Origin: Aphrocallistes beatrix
Lineage: Eukaryota; Porifera; Hexactinellida; Sceptrulophora; Aphrocallistidae
Assembly (NCBI GenBank): GCA_963281255.1
Contig: OY725501.1
Span: 1,961,674 to 2,025,673, forward strand
Direction: 5' to 3'
DNA length: 64,000 nt
Positions 54,491 through 64,000 of the stretch are shown here, in pieces. Position 1 is the stretch's first letter. Every line of letters starts with the position of its first letter. Under the pieces are notes generated by a model. The model was not told where the DNA came from and did no database searches. It saw only the letters and a program-made list of their open reading frames with translations. The translations under genes and the position numbers were made by a program.

Positions 54491-56733
54491 CAGTGATTCT
54501 CAAAGTGGGCCGTAGAGCCCCCTAGGGGGCGTTGGAAGCTTATTGGGGGGCGGCTATACCTCAAGGGGGCGCTGAGGGGGCGCCACGGGGTTTAGTAGCA
54601 AAGCATCCGACAAAGATTTAACCAAAAGTGGTAACATGATACTATTGAAATTATTAACCAATAACCAGTGTTAATAAACAATTATTAATACGATCAGTTT
54701 CAATTGTTGATAATTAATCAATAACATAGTTACACTGGTGATGGCTTCCCTGATAAGAATAATCATGATCACGATTTTGTTTTTTCATAACAAATCAATA
54801 TGTTTTAACTATATAAATAAGTTAATTAAATCCAATCATTAAACTCGATCACGGAATATGGCTAGTAAAAAGAAGTGCAGACAGTATAGTGCTGAATATA
54901 TCAAATACGGCTTTGTGAAATCTCCGTGCAATGAGCAGCTTCCAATGTGCTTGCTCTGCGATCAAGTATTTTCTAACGAAGGAATGAAACTTTCAAGGAT
55001 GATTGTTCATTTAAAATCACGGCATGGCGACAAGGCAGATAATGGTGTTGAATTCTTCAAAAACTTGCGAGATAATCACAAAACGATGGGCGGAATGTTT
55101 GGAAGAGTTGACAAACAAAACATGGATGGCTTGGTTGCGTCATACAACATTTCGCTATTAATAGCAAAAACTGGAAAGCCACATACTATTGGTGAAAAAC
55201 TCATTCTTCCCGCAATTCAAGTAGAGTGACTACTGTCATGCATGCAAATGGTCGTAGTGTAATACAGTCCATTCCTCTGAGCAATGATACGGTTGAAGGC
55301 GAATAAATATGATGGCTACTGATGTAGAAAATTCACTATGTGGCATACTTAGAACGACGGAATTTTCACTTCAAATCGACGAATCTACTCTTCCAAGCAA
55401 CGAAGCGCTACTTCTTGCATATGTCCGCTTCATTCAAGAGGGAAAGCTGGTTGAAGAAATGCTCTTTGCTAGACCGCTTGTAACAGATTCAAAAGGTGAA
55501 CCAATTTTTAAAGTAGTGGAATCTTTTTTCCAAGAAAAAGAAATTCCTTTGCGTAATATTATTGGGTGTGCGACGGATGGTGCACCTGCTATGGTTGGCC
55601 GACATCGTGGCTTTATTTTACATATGAAAAGCGTTGTTCCTGAACTTTTTGCTATTCACTGCGTAGTTCATCGAGAACATTTGGTCGCTAAGCATCTTAG
55701 TGTGCGCTTGCATGACTCATTAAATGTCGTCATTACTGTGGTCAACAAGTTAAAATCCTCCGCGCTCAACGACAGGATATTTCGTCAACTTTGTCACGAA
55801 AATGACACCGAATTTGAACGTCTTCATTTTCATACTGAAGTTAGATGGCTGTCGAAAGCAAATTGTCTCAGTCGATTTTATTCTCTTTTTGATACTATTG
55901 TTGAATTTTTGGAGAAAGCGAACCCTCAACTGATTAAGGATGTTCAAAAAGCTAAATTTGATCTAGCTTACTTATCGGACATATATGACAAATTCAACGC
56001 GATGAACTTGCAACTTTAAGGCAATGTAGTTGCAAGACAGTTATCTGTTCCTTTATTGGGAAACTAACCTTGTTTAAACAAAACATTGGTAGAAGAGAAT
56101 TATACCAGTTCCCCCGCATAGCAGAGCTTGCAGTATCAGATGACGACTTGCTCGCTTACTGTGATCACCTTGATGCACTCAAAACGGACATGACTAAGCG
56201 ATCCACACAATACCAGATTGGATTATTGAGCCATTTTGTGTGCAGGTTGAAACAGTTTCACTGAGTTTGCAAGAAGAGTTGATCGACCTGCAGAATGACT
56301 GCGAGGAGAAAGCGCGTTTTAAAATGATGGGTAGTGAACAATTCTGGCCAGCATTCTCCGAACGTAGTCAATATGCAACATTATGGAAGATAGCCAAATT
56401 GCTAACTTTGACATTTCCCACATCATATTTAGTGGATAAAGGTTTCAGTGCTGTAGTTCAACTGTTAACCAAACAGAGAAATAGGCTTAACATATCACAA
56501 GGTGGAGATTTGAGATTGCTGCTCACAAATATGGCACCAGGTGTGATAAGTTTCATCCAGAATAATCACACAATGCACTCTTCGCACTGAGTAGCCTAAA
56601 CTCTACACATTATTAGCATATTAAATTGATATACTAGAAAAATTATATTTTCATTAGTGTGGGCAGAGGGGACGGTGGAAAGGGTAAATAATTACTTGGG
56701 GGGCGGTGTAATAGAATTGTTTGAGAACCACTG
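54491..56733 (+). mobile_element. hAT transposon of the ZBED5 type, 2243 bp
   Basis: Ends CAGTGATTCTCAAAG and inverse of CAGTGGTTCTCAAAC, with ATATAGAT duplicated at 54483-54490 and 56734-56741. GGGGGCG repeats lie next to both ends, as in many hAT elements. It carries one transposase gene with several lesions. Confidence 0.88.
54858..56590 (+). pseudogene. ZBED5/SCAND3-like hAT transposase, frameshifted
   Basis: 55 codons in, a BED finger (MCLLCDQVF then HLKSRHGDK). SLLIAKTGKPHTIGE near residue 105 is typical of the ZBED5/FAM200-like group. A frameshift in 55229-55309 separates this from 55309-56019, which has LQIDESTLPS (first Asp), CATDGAPAMVGRHRG (second Asp) and HTEVRWLSKA. A stop after NAMNLQL and a shift near 56050 precede LFKQNIGRRELYQFP. 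56240-56590 has SYLVDKGFSAVVQLL and RGDLRLLLTN-like dimerisation sequence. At least three lesions. The encoded enzyme would have been a nuclear DNA transposase. Confidence 0.85.
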
Positions 56734-56741
56734 ATATAGAT

Positions 56742-57654
56742 GATGCAGCTTAGATACACTAGCCAGGATTTGTTAACATTTCCTGAAGGACATATAGTAC
56801 TCTACCAGTAAAAGAAATTGAACAATGTGTTATTTTAATTTAATTAGTACTAAATTCGTCGATTCCCAACAAAATTCCTTATAGTAAAGGATACTTAATA
56901 TTTGAAACATATAAGAATTCTACATTAATCAGGACACAGTGATACACAATGTATCGTCCTAATCAGCTGATGAAACATAGTATTAAATTTCAAATAGAGC
57001 AACTATACGGAGCCAGGTGATTCGTCCAATTAAGCGGAGTTAATAGTACGATATATCTATCAATGTGTTAAAATGTTGAAGGTAAAATCAATCGGGCAAA
57101 ATAGTAAAAAATAATCAAAATATATCCCGGCGACTAAATAATCAAAATATATCCCGGCGAAAAGTTACAAATTAGAAACTTTCAAGGTTGAATGAATGTA
57201 AATAATTACCTTGTAGTGATCTTAAAGATGGGACAGTGTAAATTCCAGGTGGACATTTCTCGATTAGCAGCATACTAGATATATAAAAGTCAATTAAGCT
57301 AGTTAAGATCCATTTATAAAAATCCAAAAAAGGGTGCCAGAATTATTTTCTCATTTGATACGGTATAGTAAATATTCATACATATCTTATAATATCAAAA
57401 CGCGGGATTTTCCCGCTTGTGACGAATTTTGAATATCATGCTGGAAAAGCTTTAAACTATTGATCTGATGTTTATAATGGCGTTGATTTAAAATATCACA
57501 CTTTGATTTTATATTGACGGTTTTTGTTTAAAATAGTTTCTCTAAATGAACATATTGCGATGGATTAGTGAAGCTAATCAATATTTAACATCAGTTGGGA
57601 ATTTGGTATTCGTTGATATTCCGTGGAGAACATAAAGTGTTGGCGAGTTAAAAA
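56742..57654. other. Spacer, nothing recognised
   Basis: 57108-57160 has a 28-bp tandem duplication of TAATCAAAATATATCCCGGC. Otherwise AT-rich without frames or termini that I can support. Confidence 0.45.
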
Positions 57655-59018
57655 ATGGATATATGCGAAAATAAATAGGTTCCTCGAACATTCTTTTGTC
57701 AAAAAATAAATAATTCGCGACTTATCATTGATTTAATTGTAATACAAATTCTATGGAGAACTTTGAATTTATTAGAAAATAGCGAATCTAATCATTAAAT
57801 AGGTGTCCAAATTTAACTATTATGCTAAATAATGAATACAATTGTCGTTAATAATATGTGCAGAAAAATTGGAGAACTTTTGATAATTATTTTGAAAGTT
57901 CTGGCCTTGGACCTCGCAGATTCGGTCAAAAACCCCCATTTAGGGTCCAAAAAGAGACATCTCTCTATCTCTGTAAATATAAGTCCAAATTCTTAGTTCT
58001 CACTTCCTAATATACTTTTTATGAGTGTACATATATGATTCTTTGATAATAATTGCACTACACCCTATGGAATGTTAAGTTTTTTAGATTTTTGTCATAT
58101 GATGACGTAGCATTTTTCGAAAATCCTAACTTCGAAACTAAAAGTCGTAGACTTTCGCTCTAACTTCCTAATATACTTTTTGGAAGCTTTTTATTCATTC
58201 TAAACTGATAGATTATACTTCGCAGTGCCAGGAATATGAATTATTATTTACAATTATCTCAAAATATTCGGAGTTAGGGGCCTCAATGAAATTTGTGGAT
58301 TTTCAGGGTACTTTTGTTATTTTTTGTAAATATTTGATTCTAATATACCTAAATCAGCAGTATGAATGCGAATAAATGTCTGTGAATGCTTTTGTTCATT
58401 ATTAATAACTCATTTTACATTCTTCTTAACACCTAAACTTAAAATCTCTATATCTCGGGACTTTAAAATTTCAAAATTGACCGTCTTTACAGAATTATTT
58501 CTCAAATTTGGTTTGAGATAGAAGTTTGAAAATTTCAAGAGTTGTTCCATATCATTAGGCGATGAACGTAGGACCAACATTCTTTTGAGATAATCTAACT
58601 CGGTGATTTTATTCCTGATTTTCCCAAAAAAACAGACATTTTTCGCCGTTTTATGACCCTTTTTTTTGGACACCGATAAATTTTACAATTTTTGTCATTT
58701 TAACTTTCTTCTGGTCCTATGAAGTTGCAAATATGGTAGACTATCTATGCTTCGATTTTGGAAGTATTTGATTCCTTGGTATGTCCTAAACAATTCCTTG
58801 AGTGCCCAAATTTCTACCATTAAGATGTGCTAGCGGAAAACTAAAAAAAACAGACTTTGAGACACTGTATCTCAAAAACTAGAAATGGTAATCAAAAACG
58901 GTTTGGAATGTGCAAGTATTTCTTGACGGAGATACCTCCCCACGCTTAACATCTCTTATAGCTCTACTTTTATCGTATGCTGTAAGCCAAATCATATGTT
59001 TTTTCGAGGGCGGTATCC
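57655..59018. mobile_element. TTAA-family element, left part lost
   Basis: Matches 46010-47368 nearly base for base and ends TTTTTTCGAGGGCGGTATCC with TTAA at 59019. The left 570 bp are missing. Higher similarity to 45430 than to 7239. Confidence 0.78.
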
Positions 59019-59022
59019 TTAA

Positions 59023-59482
59023 GTATTTGGACACTTGATACTTTCCCATACAAATAATACTAAATTGGATCTTTTCAAGAAGAGCAATATATTCAAATTC
59101 AAAGAGAATCTAAAAATCTGATTTCAGATTCGAAATATACTCATTAGAATTGGTCATAGTTGAGGATATCTAATAAATTTCTAAAATCAATTAATAATCT
59201 TATCAACCTGAGTCACTTTAGGTAATTCATTGCCATCATGTATAGTGTTTAAAATGGGCGTATGTGGCATAAGGTGGCACTGAATGATAATTACAAAAAG
59301 TTAGGAATTAATGATTAATCAGAAAAATTAACCTGTGACTAATTTGAATGCGTATTATTTGAATCCGGAATCCGATTAGCTATATCCCATACCGGTTAGA
59401 AGTAATCCTATTCATGAATAGACCCATTTTAGTACAATTTGTATGTAAAATAATGAAATTTTCAAATATTTTGTCCCCTTGG
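59023..59482. mobile_element. Tc1-type MITE, worn ends
   Basis: GTATTTGGACACTTGATAC near the left, ATTCATTGCCATCATGTATA in the middle and TTTTGTCCCCTTGGTG before TA at the right. Sister of 41259-41734. It abuts the TTAA element. Confidence 0.6.
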
Positions 59483-59494
59483 TGTATATATATA

Positions 59495-59660
59495 GTCCAC
59501 TACGCTTAATAGGGTCACATCGGTCAGGGACATTTTGACCCGATTAAGCAGAACCCTATTAACCGAAAATATTTTGTATTAGCTTCAATGTGTGAGAGCT
59601 ATTCTGGACCTGCCAAAAGTGACCCGATTAAACAGTGACCCTATTAAGCGGATTCGAATG
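59495..59660. mobile_element. pogo-like MITE, 166 bp
   Basis: Inverted GCTTAATAGGGTCAC and GTGACCCTATTAAGC near the ends, TA outside, with an internal second pair GACCCGATTAA. Confidence 0.6.
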
Positions 59661-59945
59661 TATATATATACATATATATACACAAATTGATTGAAGAAAC
59701 TGCCAAACACAGAAAGCTAATTTTAGGCATTTGGGAGTCTTTTAGCTATGGCTCCACTAAGTTCTGACCTCAGACGAAATTGTCGACTCATCATGGAATG
59801 ATGACGTCATGGTATGCTTTTTAAAATTAGAAACTTCAGCTATTCGACAATTATGACATTTTAGCGCTATTAGAAGGCATAAATTTTGATAGATTGTGTA
59901 TATTACGAGGATGGATAATAAATTTTGAGACTTGATAACATATAA
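59661..59945 (+). mobile_element. Helitron-like 5' half, decayed
   Basis: TA tract, AAATTGATTGAAGAAACTGC, GTCGACTCATCA-TGGAAT-GATGACGTCAT. The tail half is missing. Confidence 0.55.
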
Positions 59946-59972
59946 TAACTATTAGAAACAATATAATTCCAG

Positions 59973-60955
59973 TTATTCAATAAATTGACCCCTTACATGA
60001 ATCACACGAGACCATCGATCACGGAGACTCAAATTCCATTTTTATAAAAAGTTGAATCTTTGGACTGAAACCATTCTTCAACTGCCTCTTTCAACTCGAG
60101 ATCGTCTCCAAGAATTCTTACCTCTGCAGATGTCTTTTGAGAGTGGAGAATATGTAATAGTCAGATGGTGCTATATTAGGGGAGTAAGGGGGGTGATTAA
60201 GTTCCTCGAACTTGCAATCACGAATTGTAGCCTGAGCAAGACGAGATTTGTGAACTGGTGCAATGTCATGCAATACCAAGATGCCGTGCGTTAGCAATCC
60301 ACGTCTCAATCTCTTTATATTCACTCGAAGCCTGTTGATTAGTTCACTATAGTAAACGACATAAACTGTTTGCTTGTGTGGGAAAAAAAGGGTTATCATG
60401 ATTTTGCAAGCTGATGACCTTGCACGGGGTCGCTTAGGCGTTGGAGACTCCGCATGTTTCCATTGTTTGGCTTCTAAATTAGATTATGGATTATATGAAG
60501 TATCCATGATTTATCGTCAGTGACAAATCGATCAAAAAATATGGGAATTTCAGAAGAAAATTAAGAGCTCCTTTGAACAATCAAGACGATTTAATGTTAT
60601 TTGAGAATTCAAAACTCTTTGAACCCATTTGGTTGAAACTTTGCTCATGTTGAGATGCTAATGGAGAATTGTCTGTATTGCTTGGTTTGAAATACTTAAT
60701 ATAGCGACAATCTCACGCTGAGAGCTCTTCGCTTGTCCATCACGATGTCTCCACTAATTGTATGGCTTCTGCATTAACAGAGGAACATGGGGCCCGGTTC
60801 TGGATCGTCTTCATGTGATTTTCTCCAATGCTTAAATTCTGCAGACCATCTCGCAACAGTTGCTTTAGAAGGGCATTTGTCTTTATGAACTAGTTCCATC
60901 CTTTCATTTATGGGAGAGTTTCTTTGCACTGTTGGGAATTTGATTACTGCCCGAT
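59973..60955 (-). pseudogene. Mariner transposase of another subfamily
   Basis: From about 60955 down to the TAA at 59973. NLYRAVIKFPTVQ and CPSKATVARWSAEFK at the N-terminus, TDDKSWILH (first Asp), LVLHDIAPVH (second) and NIAPSDYYIF (third, 34 residues on), EAVEEWFQSKDSTFYKNG and VIHVRGQFIE at the end. Several frameshifts. The third motif SDY instead of CDF separates it from the other mariners here. The 5' end is cut by the hAT MITE at 61011, and no termini were found. Confidence 0.75.
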
Positions 60956-61010
60956 ACAAATTTTCAAAGATTTCAATATAATAGCTAGTAAATAAATAAT
61001 CACAAGTGAT

Positions 61011-62122
61011 CAGGGTTGGCAGGTTTTGTCCATATGGTAAACCGTTCTGTCCAAAACTTCGTGACTGGTCAAAACTGGTCAAAATCTAATTATTGTACTA
61101 ATGCATGTTAGTTTTAATTGTATATTTTTAGAAGATGTATATAAATATGCTGAATACATAATCGTTGAAGAATATATGTAGAAAGAAAAAATTTCCACAC
61201 TAAATCAATGGGCCTTCCGCCTTGTGCAATTTCAAATTGGTCAATTCATAGTCTGCTGCATATAAGGCCTCACAGTAACTTTCTGATTTGGGACTAGGGA
61301 TGCGGTAGAAGATGGTTGAACTAATACATGAGCTGCCTTAAATCATTAACCAAGCATAATAGAGCTAAGGAATGTGTTACCAGCATTTATTAATATGGAA
61401 TCAAAGTACCCATATCCGTTGTTAAAATTTAGATTAGTCACCATATGATTGCGCAATAGGTTATATTTGTGACAAATTTAGTGATTTTCAGAGGCCGTTT
61501 AAGGGCACTTCTAAGTGTTTTAAATATAAAATATTTTGCATAGAATTGAGATGTGAGTGGGTTAAGACGAAAAATTTGGAAGTTTTTCATAGAATGTTGC
61601 CACATTCTAGTGTTACTATGGAAAAGAACTTTGACGCACCATATTTATATATACTGGTTATACATTCCTAAGCTCTATTGTGCTTTGTTAATGATTTAAG
61701 GCAGCTCATGTATTAGTTCAACCATCTTCTACTGCATCCCTAGTCCCAAATCTGCAAGTTACTTTGAGTCCTTATATGCGTAGGCTATGGTCAATTCAAG
61801 TAAGATAAACAATCTGTATGATAGTATTCAATTTAAATAATTTCATAAAATGCTCGATAATTATCCTCCTGTAGAAGGAACATATATATGTATACTTTAT
61901 TAGAATTTAATTGAATGAAACCACACATTTTATCACTTTAATGTTTCATTGTAAACCAAAAAATAGCATAATAGCATATTACCAACTCAAAATAAGATAT
62001 CTTAACAAGTTTTATAAGTTTTCAGTTTCTTATTATCCAAGGATATAGTACTGACCAGTAAAAACAGGGGCTTTCCCACTGTCCGTCCAAAACCAGTTTT
62101 GGACAGGACAAAACCCAACCTG
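61011..62122. mobile_element. hAT-like MITE carrying a P-related MITE
   Basis: Ends CAGGGTTGGCAGGTTTTGTC and CCAACCTG with exact CAAGTGAT duplication at 61003-61010 and 62123-62130. Same family as 5769-6190. Without the nested MITE it is about 560 bp. Confidence 0.78.
61247..61789. mobile_element. P-related palindromic MITE, complete
   Basis: 543 bp from CATAGTCTGCTGCATATAAG to the inverse of CATAGCCTACGCATATAAG, with GTCAATT duplicated at 61240-61246 and 61790-61796. GGCCTCACAGTA and GGGATGCGGTAGAAG match the P-like transposon ends. Central deletion after CTATGGAAAAG relative to longer copies. Confidence 0.82.
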
Positions 62123-62152
62123 CAAGTGATACAATTCCAAAGAAAACAAATA

Positions 62153-62318
62153 CCGTATTGCATCGAATAAGCTCCCGGGCGCTTATTTATTTCGTGCACC
62201 CTTTAGAATCGGCGCTTATTCAAACCGGCGCTTATTCGAGCCCCGGCGCTTATTCAAGGCCCGGAGCTTAATTATTTCGCTCACCCTTTAGACCAGGCGC
62301 TTATACAGGGAAATACGG
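62153..62318. mobile_element. pogo-like MITE with CGGCGCTTATTC repeats
   Basis: CCGTATTGCATCGAATAAGC to GGGAAATACGG, TA outside. The GGCGCTTATTC unit occurs five times. The 81-bp element at 10780 is a shorter form. Confidence 0.72.
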
Positions 62319-62368
62319 TAGATATTTTGAATGGAACTAATTACCAATAGTGCCATCAATATAAAAAG

Positions 62369-62398
62369 TAAGCAGCGCAAACAAGCGAAGCGTGCTTG
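62369..62398 (+). repeat. Helitron 3' terminal fragment
   Basis: AAGCAGCGCAAACAAGCG followed by AAGCGTGCTTG and T. Only the last 30 bp of the family remain. Confidence 0.55.
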
Positions 62399-63136
62399 TA
62401 GTAATAAGGTCAGGGAATTGTGATGACCAAATGACAAAAGTTACCTTTGGGGACTTTGGGTGAACAAAAATCGTCACATGGGGCAAAAACCTCTGACGGG
62501 AGCTTTTTACAAAACCTTCACTTGCCAAACCTTTGCGTCAGTATAACTTAGCGAGTTTTCGTACTATCGTTATTCTCTTGGCAATCGGCGCGGAATGGTC
62601 CTGGATTTCAACTCATCTGCTATCAAGATATGAGGCCGTTTTTGCGAGTTTTGAAGTCTTACAGTTCGAATACCCCCAAAATAAGACATTTAACTTTAAC
62701 AAAGCAGAACTCACAAACACTGCCTTTTTTTATTCTGAGCACAAACGAGGAAAGCTGGGACCATTTTGAGTATAGAATCACGATAGCATGAAGTTTCTTA
62801 AGTCCAGATAAACAAGGGGATTTCCATGTGAAGTGAATCAACCATTTTACCACAATCAACTGATTTGTCTGAAATTTACTGTCCCACAAGCAGCTCATGC
62901 GTCTTTAGATTAGTGCAAATTTCAGATCAATCGATTGTGAGTTTTTTTACTTATGACGCCACAAAATTTCGATTTTTGCTGTTTGACTATTAATATTAAG
63001 AATGGTAAATCACCATCCAATATTGTCACTTGTCCGAATCGAAATTTAGAATATTGTCATTTGTCCGAATCGTAATTTTAGTTTTCTTTAGGATGAATGG
63101 GAGATTAAAGTCAACATTTTGGAAAAGATATACATA
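62399..63136. other. Spacer, nothing recognised
   Basis: Short open frames on both strands overlap one another without matching any family. A TTGTCACTTGTCCGAATCG-like duplication occurs near 63025-63075. Confidence 0.45.
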
Positions 63137-63210
63137 CAGTGAAACCTGTATATAACGGCCACCCAAGGGTCTGGAGAAAATTGGCCGTTATACACAGGTG
63201 ACCGATATAT
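63137..63210. repeat. Solitary pogo/Tigger-type end
   Basis: CAGTGAAACCTGTATATAAC, then GGCCACC and an inverted GGTGACCG, TA-CA before it. The typical terminus of pogo-like elements; the partner was not found. Confidence 0.55.
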
Positions 63211-63339
63211 ATATAGGTGATTGTCTTAATCCACAAAAGGTATCAACGTAGTGCAATAAAAATCGTTTTTAGAAATCCATTACTTGAAGTAATTACATAG
63301 AACTTGTTTATCGTTCGTACTTAGGTCATTTCAAAAGTA

Positions 63340-63775
63340 CAGTGGATATCGGTTATAAGAACACCGGTTATAAGAACATGTAGGTTATACGAACCATTTA
63401 TTTGGGAACGGATTCTTTTCTATTCAATACTTTTTAAACAGAACCGGTTATAAGAACATCTAATATCGGTTATAAGAACATTCTATCAATAATTTCTAGA
63501 ACTATTAGTAATCAAGTTCTCATTTTTTCATTCATACACAACCAATTTTGTAATATAATCTTCTACCTCGCTTACTTTTTCGAGCTTACTACTATTTATT
63601 AGGGTAGGGACCAATCTTCTTATAGCCGATAAAAAGAACAAAATATGTTCTCGCAACCGACAATATATGTTCTTATAAACGATAAAAAAACAAAATATGT
63701 TCTTATAACCGAAATACTGTTATAAGAACTATTTATTTCAACTCCCAACGATGTTCTTATAACCGGTTTCCACTG
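63340..63775. mobile_element. pogo-like MITE, complete
   Basis: CAGTGGATATCGGTTATAAG to the inverse of CAGTGGAAACCGGTTATAAG. The TA of the mariner end is duplicated (63338-63339, 63776-63777). The intact mariner end at 41868 gives the empty site AAAAGTACTGATC. GTTCTTATAACCG units are repeated throughout. Confidence 0.85.
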
Positions 63776-63835
63776 TACTGATCACCCCCACCAATTTGAT
63801 ATTAAGCAACGACTGATGTGTTATTTAATTATATA

Positions 63836-64000
63836 TTCTCGAAATAGTCTCCCTTGCCCGAATACACTCCTTTAGACGCTCTACCCAGCAGCGGAATGTC
63901 TTTTTATACTCCGTCTGTGGGATCGGTTTCAGGTACTTATGAATGGCGAATCCGATCTCCATTTGACTAGTGAAATCCTTGTCAGAGAGATGACTTTTCG
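63836..64000 (-). pseudogene. Mariner transposase, C-terminal part
   Basis: Reads SHLSDKDFTSQMEIGFAIHK then TFRCWVERLKECIR before a one-base loss changes the frame ahead of the stop. Closely similar to the transposase at 41940. It keeps the G that the other copy lacks at CWVER, so the two lesions are independent. Confidence 0.75.

Larger units (their letters stand above)
63320..64000 (-). mobile_element. Mariner element, second copy, cut by window end
   Basis: The same left end as the element at 41868 (CTTAGGTCATTTCAAAAG-TA), interrupted after 20 bases by a 436-bp MITE and resuming CTGATCACCCCC at 63778. It runs out of the window. Confidence 0.82.

Noticed and set aside
62337..62898. Overlapping frames of 60-80 codons on both strands
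   Set aside because: Mutually overlapping, no family resemblance, typical chance frames.

Overview
The window looks like intergenic DNA from an AT-rich animal genome. I base this on the TA/TATATA tracts, the absence of operons or Shine-Dalgarno-like spacing, and the mix of eukaryotic transposons: P/THAP, mariner, Tc1, pogo-like, three kinds of hAT, a Transib/RAG1-like element, Mutator-like elements, TTAA-target elements, a Ginger-like integrase and Helitron-like elements. I cannot name the species. I see no intact host gene, rRNA or tRNA gene. The only long intact reading frame (958 codons) is a THAP-domain P-element-type transposase.

Layout. 1-12,540: a nested cluster of non-autonomous Helitron-like elements (5' TCCTTACTATTAAAAC, 3' hairpins ending CTTG) with Tc1, hAT, pogo and TTAA MITEs, a MULE-like fragment and a tRNA-derived SINE. 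12,967-16,557: complete P-like transposon. 17,250-20,893: GC-rich patch, near-perfect palindromic MITE, and a palindromic P-related MITE carrying a Helitron. 21,400-23,310: decayed integrase plus OTU-protease gene. 25,624-27,399: Mutator-like element carrying FLYWCH and RING fingers. 28,460-31,127: mariner inside mariner. 34,488-37,153: mariner interrupted by a Transib-like element with CACAGTG ends. 37,190-41,051: foldback elements and a Tc1 relic. 41,868-43,157: mariner. 43,921-51,150: Helitron cluster, including a 713-bp element made of ATTATGCATAAT palindromes and a 1.9-kb TTAA element. 51,363-53,490: hAT relic split by a MITE. 54,491-56,733: ZBED5-type hAT. 57,655-64,000: TTAA element, mariners, and hAT, P and pogo MITEs.

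How the parts fit. Many insertions can be read with their empty sites because the interrupted repeat occurs intact elsewhere in the window, so several element boundaries and target duplications are fixed directly from sequence: A/T without duplication for the Helitrons, TA for mariner/Tc1/pogo, 8 bp for hAT, 7 bp for P, 5 bp for the Transib-like element, 9 bp for the long-arm foldback, and TTAA. The P-like transposon shares terminal sequence with the palindromic MITE family and is the probable source of its transposase. No Helitron Rep/helicase is present, so the most abundant family must be mobilised from elsewhere.
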